Shown here one piece after another: positions 8,272 to 19,142 of a stretch of 64,000 bases of DNA. A program made the translations under genes and the position numbers. The DNA lies in assembly GCF_050496545.1 (NCBI RefSeq), contig NZ_JBNVZV010000002.1, positions 186,001 to 250,000 on the forward strand, written 5' to 3'. Position 1 is the stretch's first letter. Every line of letters starts with the position of its first letter. The notes below the pieces were generated by a model. It worked only from the letters and a program-made list of their open reading frames with translations, searched no databases and was not told where the DNA came from. Source of the stretch: Phycicoccus avicenniae_A (GTDB lineage Bacteria; Actinomycetota; Actinomycetes; Actinomycetales; Dermatophilaceae).

Positions 8272-9536
8272 CGGGCACCCGCCAGGGTGCTCGAGACGGC
8301 GGTGCTCCAGGCCTGGGCCGGCTCGGTGGCGGCGTCGACGACCGTGGCCAGCCAGCCGGAGGCGCGCAGCGTCGCGGCGCTGGCCTCGGCGGCGTCCGTG
8401 GCTCCGGGGTCCCGGCGGCGCGACCCGCGCCCGCCGAAGGTGCCGGGCTCGACCACGAGCGCGACGCCCGTGGACCCGGGCTGGCGCAGCGCCGCCAGGG
8501 TGTGGGCGTCGTCGTCGCCGAGCGGCCCGCCGACGTAGACGACGAGGCCACCCTGGCCAGTGAGGCCGCTCGCGTCGTGCAGCACCGAGCTCATCGCCTC
8601 GTCGCCCCCGAGGCGCACCCGGGCGAGGGAGTCCAGGGCCCTCTCGAGGCTGTCGTCGTGCCGGGTGCCGGTGTCCTCGGCGGCGTCGGCGCTCAGCAGG
8701 TGCACGGCGTGCGCGCCGGCCACCAGGTGCGCGACGACCGAGGCGGCCGTCGTGACGCACCACTCGAAGGAGCCGGAGCGCCCGGACCCGCCGTGGCCCG
8801 CCGCGCGCGAGTCGAGGAGCACGACGGCGCGGCGCTTGGCCGGCCGGTCCTCCTGGCGGACCATCAGGTCGCCGGTGCGGGCCGTCGCCGGCCAGTGGAT
8901 GCGGCGCAGGTCGTCACCGTCGCGGTACTCGCGCACCGTCTGGTCGTCCTCGCCGTGCAGCGCGACCATGTGCGGGATCGAGCCCTCGCTGCCGATGCCG
9001 CTCCCGAGCGAGCGGCCCGCGGAGAGCGGGACGACGCGGGGGAGGACGACCACCTCGGACCGGCCGCTGACCGCCGCGGTGCGCAGGGTCAGGCCGAACG
9101 GGTCCCGGACCCGGACCTGCAGCGGCCCCACGTGGTGCACGCCGCGGGTGTGCGAGCGCACCGTGTACTGGACCTCCTGGGTGAGCCCACCGCGCAGCGC
9201 GGGGAGGACGAAGCGGGGCCGGTCGCCGAGCGCGTAGTCGATGGCGTCCTCGGCCATGAGGACCGGGGTGGGCATCCCCTCGGAGTTGCGGACCCGCACG
9301 GTGACCACCGACCGCTGGTCGATGGCGACCCGTCCCGGGCGCACCTCGCGGGTCACCTCGAGGTGCAGGCCGTGGCGCCGCACGAGGAGCAGCGAGACCC
9401 CGGTGAGGGCGAGCAGCAGCACGCCGATGCGGGTGACGTCGTGCTGCCCGAGGAGGATCCCGGCGAGCACGAGCACCAGACCGCTCCCCGCGAACGAGGC
9501 TCCGCGGGTGGTCAGCGTGCGGCGCAGTGCGTGCAC
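8268..9536 (-). CDS. DUF58 domain-containing protein
   Basis: The protein is 422 residues starting at 9536 on the minus strand. Two N-terminal membrane segments (residues 13-32 and 35-52) precede a beta-rich region with VHHVGPLQVRVRDPFGLTLR and the family signature REYRDGDDLRRIHWPATAR. The C-terminal part resembles a von Willebrand A-like fold (AVVLLDSRAAG). DUF58 proteins almost always occur next to MoxR ATPases, as here (7 nt after moxR), and are thought to be handled by them, possibly in maturation of envelope complexes. The exact function is unknown. Confidence 0.88.
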   Translation of the reverse strand: MHALRRTLTTRGASFAGSGLVLVLAGILLGQHDVTRIGVLLLALTGVSLLLVRRHGLHLEVTREVRPGRVAIDQRSVVTVRVRNSEGMPTPVLMAEDAIDYALGDRPRFVLPALRGGLTQEVQYTVRSHTRGVHHVGPLQVRVRDPFGLTLRTAAVSGRSEVVVLPRVVPLSAGRSLGSGIGSEGSIPHMVALHGEDDQTVREYRDGDDLRRIHWPATARTGDLMVRQEDRPAKRRAVVLLDSRAAGHGGSGRSGSFEWCVTTAASVVAHLVAGAHAVHLLSADAAEDTGTRHDDSLERALDSLARVRLGGDEAMSSVLHDASGLTGQGGLVVYVGGPLGDDDAHTLAALRQPGSTGVALVVEPGTFGGRGSRRRDPGATDAAEASAATLRASGWLATVVDAATEPAQAWSTAVSSTLAGAR

Positions 9537-9543
9537 GAGCGGC

Positions 9544-10548
9544 TCAGCGCGTGGGGGCCGGGACGCGGACCCGCTGGAGCAGGTCGGTCAGCACGTCGGC
9601 GGTGCTGCGCCGGGCCATCTGCGTCTCGCCGGTCGGGATGAGGCGGTGGGCCAGGACCGGGACCGCGATCTGCTGGACGTCGTCGGGCAGGACGTGGTCG
9701 CGACCGGCGAGGGCGGCGTGCGCCCGCGCCGCACGCAACAGGTGCAGGGTTGCGCGGGGGGAGGCGCCGAGCCGGAGCGCCGAGCTGGAACGGGTCGAGC
9801 CGACGAGGTCGACGATGTACTGCCGCACCGCCTGCGAGGCGTGGACGGTCCGCACCGCCTCGACCATCGCCTGCACCGTGGCGGCGTCGGTGACCGGCTG
9901 CAGCGACTCCAGGGGCGAGCCGCCGCCGTGCAGCTCGAGCATGTCGAGCTCGGAGCGCGCCGAGGGGTAGCCCATCGAGATCCGCGCCATGAACCGGTCG
10001 CGCTGGGCCTCCGGGAGGGGGTAGGTGCCCTCCATCTCGATGGGGTTCTGCGTCGCCATGACGATGAACGGCCGGGGCAGCGTGTAGGTGGTGCCGTCGA
10101 CGGTGACCTGACCCTCCTCCATCGACTCCAGGAGCGCGGACTGGGTCTTCGGCGAGGCCCGGTTGATCTCGTCACCGACGACGACGTTGGCGAAGATCGC
10201 GCCGGGGCGGAACTCGAAGTCGCGCACGTCCTGGTTGAACACGGACACGCCGGTGATGTCGCTGGGCAGCAGGTCGGGGGTGAACTGCACCCGGCGCACC
10301 GAGGCGTCGACGCACCGCGCCAGGGTCTTGGCGAGGAGCGTCTTGCCGACCCCGGGGACGTCCTCGAGGAGGAGGTGGCCCTCGGCGAGCAGCACGGTGA
10401 TGGCCGTGCGCACGACCGGCTGCTTGCCCTCGATGACCGAGTTCATCGCCGTGGCCAGCCGGCTGGACACCTGCAGCACCTGGTCGAGGGAGGAGCCGCG
10501 CAGGCTCGGGTCGGTCGTCGTGCGGGGGTCGTGCTCGAGGTCGCTCAC
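9544..10548 (-). CDS. MoxR-family AAA+ ATPase
   Basis: A 334-residue soluble ATPase. Walker A is EDVPGVGKT (62-70), Walker B lies in VVGDEINRA (about 128-136), and the sensor region reads MATQNPIEMEGTYPLPEAQRDRF. A C-terminal lid with LRLGASPRATLHLLRAARAHA is typical of the MRP subgroup. It is the first gene of the minus-strand operon moxR-DUF58-tgpA. By family knowledge it acts as a chaperone-like ATPase for a partner complex, here most likely the DUF58 and transglutaminase proteins. The leader region is shared with divergently transcribed mraZ. Confidence 0.92.
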   Translation of the reverse strand: MSDLEHDPRTTTDPSLRGSSLDQVLQVSSRLATAMNSVIEGKQPVVRTAITVLLAEGHLLLEDVPGVGKTLLAKTLARCVDASVRRVQFTPDLLPSDITGVSVFNQDVRDFEFRPGAIFANVVVGDEINRASPKTQSALLESMEEGQVTVDGTTYTLPRPFIVMATQNPIEMEGTYPLPEAQRDRFMARISMGYPSARSELDMLELHGGGSPLESLQPVTDAATVQAMVEAVRTVHASQAVRQYIVDLVGSTRSSSALRLGASPRATLHLLRAARAHAALAGRDHVLPDDVQQIAVPVLAHRLIPTGETQMARRSTADVLTDLLQRVRVPAPTR

Positions 10549-10785
10549 GGGGGTCCCTTCGTCGGCTCGTCCCCCCCCAACGAGCGAGGGGGCGAGGTGG
10601 TGCCCTCATCGTGCATCAGCCTCGGGCCCCGCGGAACGGCTTCGCGCACGCGGGATGGCTCCCCACCCCGCTCCACCGGGGCCCTCCACCGCGCCCCACC
10701 CGGCCCGACGGGTGGCCCTCAGCCTCCTCGTCGTCCGGCACTGCGCGGCCGACGGGCGCCTCGTGGCCCGGGTGCCGAGAATCCG

Positions 10786-10800
10786 CCCCACTTCGCTCCA
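10786..10800 (-). promoter_or_regulatory. MraZ-box-like pair facing moxR
   Basis: The minus strand reads TGGAG-CGAAG-TGGGG, two pentamers with a 5-nt spacer. The surrounding 17-mer differs at two positions from the box in front of mraZ and lies in the opposite orientation, toward moxR. Confidence 0.5.
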
Positions 10801-10872
10801 CCGGCGCTGACCTGCAGATTCAGCCGTTCGGACGAGCCGATCGACCCGAACGCTCCCGAAGAGGGGCGCTGG

Positions 10873-10887
10873 TGGAGTAAAGTGGGG
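10873..10887 (+). promoter_or_regulatory. MraZ box overlapping the mraZ promoter
   Basis: TGGAG-TAAAG-TGGGG fits the known MraZ operator design of TGGGN-type pentamers repeated every 10 bp upstream of mraZ. The spacer plus the first base of the second pentamer forms the -10-like TAAAGT, so bound MraZ would block the promoter. This predicts autorepression of the dcw cluster. Confidence 0.7.
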
Positions 10888-10935
10888 AAGACCGGAGGCA
10901 GAGGGAGCCGCCGGACGGGTCGAGGAGGTGGCGTC

Positions 10936-11379
10936 GTGGACGAGTTCCTCGGCACCCACACGCCCCGGCTCGACGACAAGGGCCGCCTCTTCCTCCCGGC
11001 CCGCTTCCGGGGCGCGCTCGCCGACGGCCTCGTCGTCACCCGCGGCCAGGAGGGCTGCCTCTACGTCTTCCCCACCTCGGAGTTCCACCGCATCTCCCAG
11101 GAGATGCAGTCCGTCTCCGGCTCGACCAAGGGCGTGCGCGACTTCATCCGCGTCTTCCGCGCCAGCGCCCACCCGGACTCCCCGGACAAGCAGGGCCGGG
11201 TCACCGTCCCCGCCGCGCTGCGCGCCTACGCCGGCCTCGACAAGGACTGCACGGTCATCGGCAACGGCTCGCGCCTCGAGGTGTGGGACACCGCGCGCTG
11301 GAGCGAGTACCTCGACGCCGTCATGCCCGCCTACTCCGCCTACTCGGCCGGCACCGAGGAGGTGGTCCCCGGCCTCTGA
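10936..11379 (+). CDS. mraZ: Transcriptional regulator MraZ
   Basis: The 147-residue protein starts at GTG 10936 with GAGGAGG 7 nt upstream. It has the two tandem AbrB-like MraZ repeats: FLGTHTPRLDDKGRLFLPARFR (first) and the second half with SAHPDSPDKQGRVTVPAALRAYAGL. MraZ is a ring-forming DNA-binding protein that recognises repeated TGGGN-type boxes upstream of its own gene and controls the dcw cluster. Here it is the first dcw gene. It is followed by 176 bp of noncoding sequence before rsmH, in which I see no clear terminator or promoter. Confidence 0.95.
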   Translation: MDEFLGTHTPRLDDKGRLFLPARFRGALADGLVVTRGQEGCLYVFPTSEFHRISQEMQSVSGSTKGVRDFIRVFRASAHPDSPDKQGRVTVPAALRAYAGLDKDCTVIGNGSRLEVWDTARWSEYLDAVMPAYSAYSAGTEEVVPGL

Positions 11380-11555
11380 CCCACACCGCCGTCCCAGCAG
11401 CCCACCGAGCACGACCGACCCGACCGCCGGCCTCCAGCCGACCCGACACCCGACGCGTCTTCCCCCGCGCCGGGCGCGGATCGGATGGGGACCAGCCGCC
11501 GGGTCGACCCGCACCCGCACCACCGCGCACCACCCGAGACCCGCGAAGGAGTGAG

Positions 11556-12536
11556 ATGACCAGCAGCCGAGGCGACGCCGGCTCCCGCCACGTCCCGGTG
11601 CTCCTCGAGCGCTGCGTCGACCTCCTCGAGCCCGCGCTGCAGGCCCCGGGCAGCGTCTGCGTCGACGCCACCCTCGGGATGGGCGGCCACACCGAGGCGA
11701 TCCTCGAGCGCTGCCCGCAGGCGCGCGTCGTCGGCCTCGACCGCGACCCCGAGGCGATCGCCCTCGCGCAGGAGCGCCTCACCCGCTTCGGCGACCGGTT
11801 CACCGCCGTGCACGCCGTCTACGACGAGGTCGCCGACGTGCTGCGCGAGCAGGCCGACGGCACCGCGGCGGGCATCCTCTTCGACCTGGGCGTCTCCTCC
11901 TTCCAGCTCGACGAGGCCGACCGCGGCTTCGCCTACGCCCAGGACGCCCCGCTGGACATGCGGATGGACCAGACGCGGGGGATGACCGCCGCCGACGTCC
12001 TCAACACCTACTCCCACGGCGACCTGGCCCGGGTGCTGAAGACCTACGGCGAGGAGCGGTTCGCCGGCCGCATCGCCTCGGCGGTCCTGCGCGAGCGCGA
12101 GAAGGAGCCGTTCACCACCTCGGCCCGGCTCGTCGAGCTGCTCCGCGCCACCGTCCCCGCGGCCTCGCAGCGCAGCGGGGGACACCCCGCCAAGCGCACC
12201 TTCCAGGCGCTGCGCATCGAGGTCAACGCCGAGCTGGAGGTGTGGGAGCGGGCCGTGCACGCGGCGATCGGCTGCCTCGCGCCGGGCGGCCGCATCGTCG
12301 TCGAGTCCTACCACTCGCTCGAGGACCGCATCACCAAGCACGCGCTCGCCGAGGGCGCGCGCAGCCGCACCCCGGCGGGCATGCCCGTCGAGCTGCCCGA
12401 GCACGCCGCGTACCTGCGGCTCCTGACCCGCGGCGCGGAGGTCCCCTCCGAGTCCGAGCAGCACACCAACCCCCGATCCGCCTCGGTCCGCCTGCGGGCC
12501 GCAGAACGCCTCTCGCCGAACGGAGTCCCCGCATGA
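11556..12536 (+). CDS. rsmH: 16S rRNA (cytosine1402-N4)-methyltransferase
   Basis: RsmH (MraW) methylates N4 of C1402 in 16S rRNA using SAM. The 326-residue protein begins at ATG 11556 with GAAGGAG just upstream. Motifs are HVPVLLERCVDLL at the N-terminus, the SAM-binding DATLGMGGHTEAIL, GLDRDPEAIA, GILFDLGVSSFQLD and DMRMDQ, and near the C-terminus FQALRIEVNAEL and ESYHSLEDRITK. The length is normal for the family. Its stop overlaps the ftsL start (ATGA). Confidence 0.96.
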   Translation: MTSSRGDAGSRHVPVLLERCVDLLEPALQAPGSVCVDATLGMGGHTEAILERCPQARVVGLDRDPEAIALAQERLTRFGDRFTAVHAVYDEVADVLREQADGTAAGILFDLGVSSFQLDEADRGFAYAQDAPLDMRMDQTRGMTAADVLNTYSHGDLARVLKTYGEERFAGRIASAVLREREKEPFTTSARLVELLRATVPAASQRSGGHPAKRTFQALRIEVNAELEVWERAVHAAIGCLAPGGRIVVESYHSLEDRITKHALAEGARSRTPAGMPVELPEHAAYLRLLTRGAEVPSESEQHTNPRSASVRLRAAERLSPNGVPA

Positions 12537-13015
12537 GCCAGCACGCGACGGCACGGCCCCAGGTCCGCCCGTCCTCGCGCCGCGCCACCGCCCCCACGCC
12601 GCGCTCGCTGCGCGTGGTCGCCCCCGCCCCCGCCCAGGGGAACGGGTGGTTCCTCGCGCTGTGCGTCGCCCTCGTCCTCGCCGGGTTCGTCGGGGTGCTG
12701 CTGCTCAACACCGCGATGGCCAAGGGGTCGTTCACGATGCGCGACCTCCAGCACCGGTCCGACGAGCTCTCCGACACCCAGGACGACCTGCGCCACGCCC
12801 TCGACGCCGTCTCCGGCCCCGGCCCGCTCGCCAGCGAGGCGCGCTCGCTCGGGATGGTGCCCGCCGAGACGCCGGCCTTCCTGCGCCTCTCCGACGGCAA
12901 GGTCGTCGGCGTGGCGAAGAAGGCCCGCAAGGACGAGACGTTTAGCGTGGTCACCGAGTCCTCGTCCACCGCGCGCGCCACCCCGTCGACGCCGCCGACC
13001 GCCACCAGCCGCTGA
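12533..13015 (+). CDS. ftsL: FtsL-like cell division membrane protein
   Basis: A 160-residue bitopic protein in the ftsL position, starting at ATG 12533 inside the rsmH stop. It has a basic Ser/Pro-rich cytoplasmic N-terminus (1-38), one membrane segment (39-59, WFLALCVALVLAGFVGVLLL) and a short extracytoplasmic coiled-coil candidate (about 68-95, RDLQHRSDELSDTQDDLRHAL). LASEARSLGMVPAE follows, then a Ser/Thr/Pro-rich tail. The layout and neighbours (rsmH, ftsI) fit FtsL, which with FtsQ and FtsB recruits and activates FtsW-FtsI. Sequence conservation in this family is low, so the name rests largely on position and topology. Confidence 0.82.
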   Translation: MSQHATARPQVRPSSRRATAPTPRSLRVVAPAPAQGNGWFLALCVALVLAGFVGVLLLNTAMAKGSFTMRDLQHRSDELSDTQDDLRHALDAVSGPGPLASEARSLGMVPAETPAFLRLSDGKVVGVAKKARKDETFSVVTESSSTARATPSTPPTATSR

Positions 13016-13038
13016 CGACCCGCGAGGACGCCGCACCC

Positions 13039-15117
13039 GTGACCGCACCGAAGAAGCCCCCGCAGGGCACCCGCGCGCGTCCTGCCCGTCCCGCCGAGCG
13101 TCCGGCGGCGTCCCGACGCCCCGCCGGTGCCGGCGCGCCGCAGCGGAAGCCGGTGGCGCAGAAGGCATCCGCCCGTCCGACCCCGCGCTCCGGCCAGGGG
13201 CCCGCGCCCCGTCGTCGCCCGAGCACCACCCGGGCCACCGGCTCCGGCGGTCCCCGCCGCCCGGCCGCGCGCACCGCCCGTGACCAACCCGGGCCCAGCC
13301 CGCGGCGCCGGATGCGGGCCCTCACCGTCGCCACGGTCTTCGTCCTCAGCATCTTCGGTGCCCAGCTGGTGCGCATCCAGGGCTTCGACGCCAGCGCGGT
13401 GGCCGCCGAGGCCGAGAGCGACCGGGTGACCGCCCAGATCCTCCCGGCGATGCGGGGCCAGATCGTCTCGGCCGACGGCACCGTCCTCGCCTCGAGCGTG
13501 GTGCGCGAGGTCGTCGTCGCGAACCAGCAGGCGGTCTGCACCTTCCGCACGAAGAAGTCCACCTGCGCGCCCGAGACCTCGGCCGCGGCCGTCCGGCAGG
13601 CCGCCGAGAAGCTCTCGCCCCTGCTCGGCACGCCCGAGGACCAGCTGGTGACGCAGCTGACCGGCACCTCGAAGTACCGCATCCTCAGCAAGGACGTCAC
13701 ACCGCTGACCTGGAACAAGATCGCCAAGCTCGGCATCCCGGGGATCGACCGCGACCGCCGCGAGACCCGCTCCGAGCGCACCTACCCGCAGGGCACGACG
13801 TCGGCCGCGCTCGTCGGGTACGTCACCGACGACGGGCGGCCCGGCGGTGGGGTCGAGCTGATGGTGGACAAGCAGCTGCAGGGCACGCCCGGCAAGCTGA
13901 CCTTCGAGCAGGGCCAGGACGGCACCGCCATCCCGTCCGGGCAGAGCACGACCACCCCGGCCGTCGACGGCCGGGACGTGCACCTGACGGTCAACTCCTC
14001 GCTCCAGTGGTACGCGCAGAACGCCCTCGCGCAGCGGATCAAGGAGACCAAGGCCACGGCGGGCACCGTCGTCATCATGAACGCCAAGACCGGCGACCTC
14101 CTGAGCGTGGCGTCCTACCCGACCTTCGACCCCGACACCGACGTGGGCAAGAAGGGCGCCCAGCTGGACAACAAGGCGTTCTCGGACGTCTTCGAGCCGG
14201 GCTCGACGGCCAAGATCATGACGATGGCCGCCGCCCTCGAGGAGAAGACGGTCACGCCGTCGACGCCCGTGGTCATCCCCAACCGCCTGCCGCGCTACGA
14301 CCAGCGCTTCAAGGACAGCCACGAGCACCCGACGCAGTACCGCACGGTCGCGGGCACGCTCGCCGAGTCCAGCAACATCGGGACGATCCTCGTCTCCGAG
14401 ACGCTCAAGCCGGCCACCCTCGAGCGCTACTTCCGCAAGTTCGGGCTCGGCAGCAAGTCCGGCGTCGGGTACCCCGGCGAGTCCGGCGGCCTGCTGCCGA
14501 AGTCGTCGACGTGGAGCGGCACCCAGCGCGCCACGGTCGCCTTCGGCCAGGGCATCTCGGTCACGGCCATCCAGGCCGCGTCGGTCTTCCAGACCATCGC
14601 CAACGGCGGTGTGCGCGTGGCGCCCCGGCTGGTCGACAGCACCACCGAGGCCGACGGCACCGAGAAGGTCATGCCGGCCTCCAAGGGCACCCGCATCGTC
14701 TCGGAGCAGACGGCGGCCGACGTGGGGAAGATGCTCGAGGGCGTCGTGAGCCCCGACGGCACGGCCGAGGAGGCGCAGATCCCCGGCTACCGCATCGCCG
14801 GCAAGACCGGCACCGCCGAGTTCTACGACGACAAGGTCGGCAAGTACCGCGGCAAGACGGCGAGCTTCATCGGCTACGCGCCGGCCGACGACCCGCAGGT
14901 CGTCGTCGCCGTCATCGTGCAGAAGCCGACCTACCCGTTCTTCGGCGGCTACGTCGCGGGCCCGGTGTTCAAGGACGTCATGACCTACGCGCTCCAGGAG
15001 CTGAAGATCCCGCCGACGGGCAAGAAGGCGCAGCACCTCACCCTCGAGGTCGACCCGAAGGAGGCGCTGGCCGACCCCGACGTGCTGCGTGACGGCAAGA
15101 AGCAGCCCAGGCGATAG
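13039..15117 (+). CDS. ftsI: Septal peptidoglycan transpeptidase (class B PBP, FtsI/PbpB)
   Basis: The 692-residue protein starts at GTG 13039. A long Pro/Arg/Ala-rich cytoplasmic tail (1-91) precedes one membrane segment (about 92-110) and a dimerisation domain. The transpeptidase domain has all three motifs: STAK (389-392, catalytic Ser389), SSN (444-446) and KTGT (589-592). It cross-links septal peptidoglycan in partnership with FtsW. Two cysteines in the extracytoplasmic pedestal (167 and 176, ten residues apart) could form a disulfide. The lysine/arginine-rich tail is typical of actinobacterial PbpB and may bind cytoplasmic partners; that is inference. Confidence 0.95.
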   Translation: MTAPKKPPQGTRARPARPAERPAASRRPAGAGAPQRKPVAQKASARPTPRSGQGPAPRRRPSTTRATGSGGPRRPAARTARDQPGPSPRRRMRALTVATVFVLSIFGAQLVRIQGFDASAVAAEAESDRVTAQILPAMRGQIVSADGTVLASSVVREVVVANQQAVCTFRTKKSTCAPETSAAAVRQAAEKLSPLLGTPEDQLVTQLTGTSKYRILSKDVTPLTWNKIAKLGIPGIDRDRRETRSERTYPQGTTSAALVGYVTDDGRPGGGVELMVDKQLQGTPGKLTFEQGQDGTAIPSGQSTTTPAVDGRDVHLTVNSSLQWYAQNALAQRIKETKATAGTVVIMNAKTGDLLSVASYPTFDPDTDVGKKGAQLDNKAFSDVFEPGSTAKIMTMAAALEEKTVTPSTPVVIPNRLPRYDQRFKDSHEHPTQYRTVAGTLAESSNIGTILVSETLKPATLERYFRKFGLGSKSGVGYPGESGGLLPKSSTWSGTQRATVAFGQGISVTAIQAASVFQTIANGGVRVAPRLVDSTTEADGTEKVMPASKGTRIVSEQTAADVGKMLEGVVSPDGTAEEAQIPGYRIAGKTGTAEFYDDKVGKYRGKTASFIGYAPADDPQVVVAVIVQKPTYPFFGGYVAGPVFKDVMTYALQELKIPPTGKKAQHLTLEVDPKEALADPDVLRDGKKQPRR

Positions 15118-15127
15118 GCTCGGCCGG

Positions 15128-16662
<1,535 letters not shown>

Positions 16663-16666
<4 letters not shown>

Positions 16667-18063
16667 TCCCGATGACCCTCGCCGAGGTGGCCGCGGCCAC
16701 CGGCGGCACGCTCGCCGGTGTGGGCGGCGACGGCGCCACGCGCGTCGTGGTCGACGGGCCGGTCGTCACCGACTCCCGCGAGGCCGGCCCCGGCGGGCTC
16801 TACGTGGCGCGGGTCGGCGAGCACGCCGACGGCCACGACTTCGCCGCCTCGGCCGTGGCCGCGGGCTGTGTCGCCGCGCTGACCTCGCGCCCGCTGGACG
16901 GCCTGCCCTGCGTCGTCGTCAACGACACGCAGGAGGGCTTCGCCCGCCTCACCCGCGCGGTGGTCGACGCCCTGCCGGACCTCGCGGTGGTGGGCATCAC
17001 CGGGTCCTCGGGCAAGACGAGCACCAAGGACCTCCTGGGGTCGGTGCTGGCCACGGCCGGGCCCACGGTGGCGCCGGTCGGCTCGTACAACTCCGAGGTC
17101 GGTGTGCCGCTCACGGTCTGCCGCGTCACCCCGGACACGCGGTTCCTCGTCGTCGAGATGGGCGCGCGCGGCATCGGGCACATCGCCTACCTCGCCTCCA
17201 TGGCGCCGCCGCGGATCGGGGTGGTGCTCAACGTCGGCACCGCGCACGTCGGCGAGTTCGGGTCCCGCGAGGCGATCGCCCGGGCCAAGTCCGAGCTGCC
17301 GGCCGCGGTCCCGGAGAGCGGTGTCGCCGTCCTCAACGCCGACGACCCCGCGGTGCGGGCGATGGCCGCCGTCACCGCCGCCCGCGTCGTGCTCGTCGGG
17401 GAGGCCGAGGACGCGCAGGTGCGCGCCACCGACGTCGTGCTCGACCGGCAGGGGCGTCCGTCGTTCACGATGACCACCCCGGTCGGCGCGGTCCCGGTGA
17501 CCCTCGGGCTCGTCGGTCGGCACCACGTCGGCAACGCGCTGGCCACGGCGGCCGTGGCGCTCGAGCTCGGCCTCGAGCTGCCGGCCGTCGCGGCCGCGCT
17601 GGCCGAGGCCCGACCGGTGAGCCGCTGGCGGATGGAGGTCACCGAGCGCGCCGACGGCGTCACGCTGGTCAACGACGCCTACAACGCCAACCCCGACTCG
17701 ATGCGCGCCGCGCTCTCGGCGCTGGAGCGGATGGGGGAGGGCCGGCGCACCTGGGCCGTCCTCGGCACGATGCTCGAGCTCGGCGAGGAGTCCCACGCCC
17801 TGCACGCCGAGGTCGGCGCCGAGGTCGAGGCCCGGGGGGTCGACGAGCTCGTCGTCGTCGGACCGGCCGCCGCGCCGATCGCCACCGGGGCGGGGGACGG
17901 CGCCACGCACGTGAGGTCGGTCACCGACGCCGACGCCGCGGAGGCGCTGCTGCGCGAGGAGCTGCGGCGCGGCGACGTGGTCCTGTTCAAGTCCAGCCGC
18001 GACGCCGGACTACGGTTGCTCGGAGACCGACTGGCGACGACCCCCGAGGAGCAGCAGACGTGA
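16663..18063 (+). CDS. murF: UDP-MurNAc-tripeptide:D-Ala-D-Ala ligase
   Basis: MurF completes the UDP-MurNAc-pentapeptide by adding D-Ala-D-Ala. The 466-residue protein starts at GTG 16663, overlapping the murE stop (GTGA); an alternative ATG is at 16672. The substrate-binding N-terminus TDSREAGPGGLYVA is followed by the P-loop GITGSSGKTSTKDLL (from residue 111), GSYNSEVGVPLTV, MGARGIGHI and the C-terminal NDAYNANPDSMRAAL. All Mur ligase landmarks are present. Confidence 0.95.
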
Positions 18064-19142
18064 AGGCCGTGCTCATCGCCGCCGTCGTCTCGCTCGTCCT
18101 GGCGCTCTTCGGTACCCCCACCTTCATCCGCTTCCTCGTGAAGAAGGGCTACGGCCAGTTCATCCGCGACGACGGGCCCACGTCGCACCACACGAAGCGC
18201 GGCACGCCGACGATGGGCGGGGCGGTCATCGTCCTGTCCTCGCTCGCCGCGTACGCCGTGGCGCACCTCGTGACCGGCCAGCTGCCGTCCGTCAGCGGCC
18301 TGCTCGTCCTGTTCCTCATGGCCGGGATGGGGCTCGTCGGGTTCCTCGACGACTACATCAAGATCAGCAAGCAGCGCAGCCTCGGCCTGCGCTCGGGCCA
18401 GAAGCTCGCCGGGCAGACGGCCGTCGCGGTGATCTTCGCGATCGCGGCCCTGCAGTTCCCCAACGACTCGTTCCGCACGCCGGCCTCGACCGCCATCTCG
18501 TTCGTGCGCGACACCCCCGTGAACCTGGCCTTCGCCGGCACGGTCCTCGGGGTCATCCTGTTCGTCCTCTGGGCCAACATCATCGTGGCCGGGACCTCGA
18601 ACGGCGTGAACCTCACCGACGGCCTCGACGGCCTGGCCACCGGCGCCTCGGTGATGGTCTTCGCGTCCTACGTGCTCATCGGGATCTGGCAGTTCAACCA
18701 GAACTGCCAGTGGAACCCCGGCACCAAGTGCTACGAGGTCCGCGACCCGCACGACCTGGCCATCGTCGCCGCCTGCGGGATGGGGGCCTGCTTCGGCTTC
18801 CTCTGGTGGAACGCCTCGCCGGCCAAGATCTTCATGGGCGACACCGGCTCGCTCGCCCTCGGAGGCGGGCTCGCCGGGCTGGCCATCCTCACCCGCACCG
18901 AGCTGCTCGTGGTCGTCCTCGGCGGCCTGTTCGTCACGATCACCCTCTCGGTGATCATCCAGGTCGCCTCGTTCAAGACCACCGGGAAACGGGTGTTCAA
19001 GATGGCGCCCCTGCAGCACCACTTCGAGCTGCTGGGGTGGCAGGAGGTCACCATCGTCATCCGGTTCTGGATCGTCGCGGGCCTGTTCGTCGCCCTCGGT
19101 CTCGGGCTGTTCTACGCCGAGTGGGTGGTGGGCGCCGGATGA
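18060..19142 (+). CDS. mraY: Phospho-MurNAc-pentapeptide translocase
   Basis: MraY transfers phospho-MurNAc-pentapeptide to undecaprenyl phosphate, forming lipid I at the inner face of the membrane. The 360-residue protein starts at GTG 18060, overlapping the murF stop. It has about ten hydrophobic segments and the family blocks DGPTSHHTKRGTPTMGG (38-54), FLDDYIKISKQRSLGL (Mg-binding DD pair), NLTDGLDGLATG, and PLQHHFELLGWQE with the conserved His pair near the C-terminus. The stop overlaps the murD start (ATGA). Confidence 0.96.
   Translation: MKAVLIAAVVSLVLALFGTPTFIRFLVKKGYGQFIRDDGPTSHHTKRGTPTMGGAVIVLSSLAAYAVAHLVTGQLPSVSGLLVLFLMAGMGLVGFLDDYIKISKQRSLGLRSGQKLAGQTAVAVIFAIAALQFPNDSFRTPASTAISFVRDTPVNLAFAGTVLGVILFVLWANIIVAGTSNGVNLTDGLDGLATGASVMVFASYVLIGIWQFNQNCQWNPGTKCYEVRDPHDLAIVAACGMGACFGFLWWNASPAKIFMGDTGSLALGGGLAGLAILTRTELLVVVLGGLFVTITLSVIIQVASFKTTGKRVFKMAPLQHHFELLGWQEVTIVIRFWIVAGLFVALGLGLFYAEWVVGAG

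Larger units (their letters stand above)
10549..10935. promoter_or_regulatory. Divergent moxR/mraZ control region (387 bp, no gene)
   Basis: No coding signal is seen here. On the plus strand TAAAGT (10878-10883) is a plausible mraZ -10. On the minus strand CACGAT (10606-10611) is a weak candidate moxR -10. Four pairs of TGGRG pentamers with 10-bp spacing lie in it: minus-strand pairs at 10661-10675, 10684-10698 and 10786-10800, and a plus-strand pair at 10873-10887. Confidence 0.7.
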
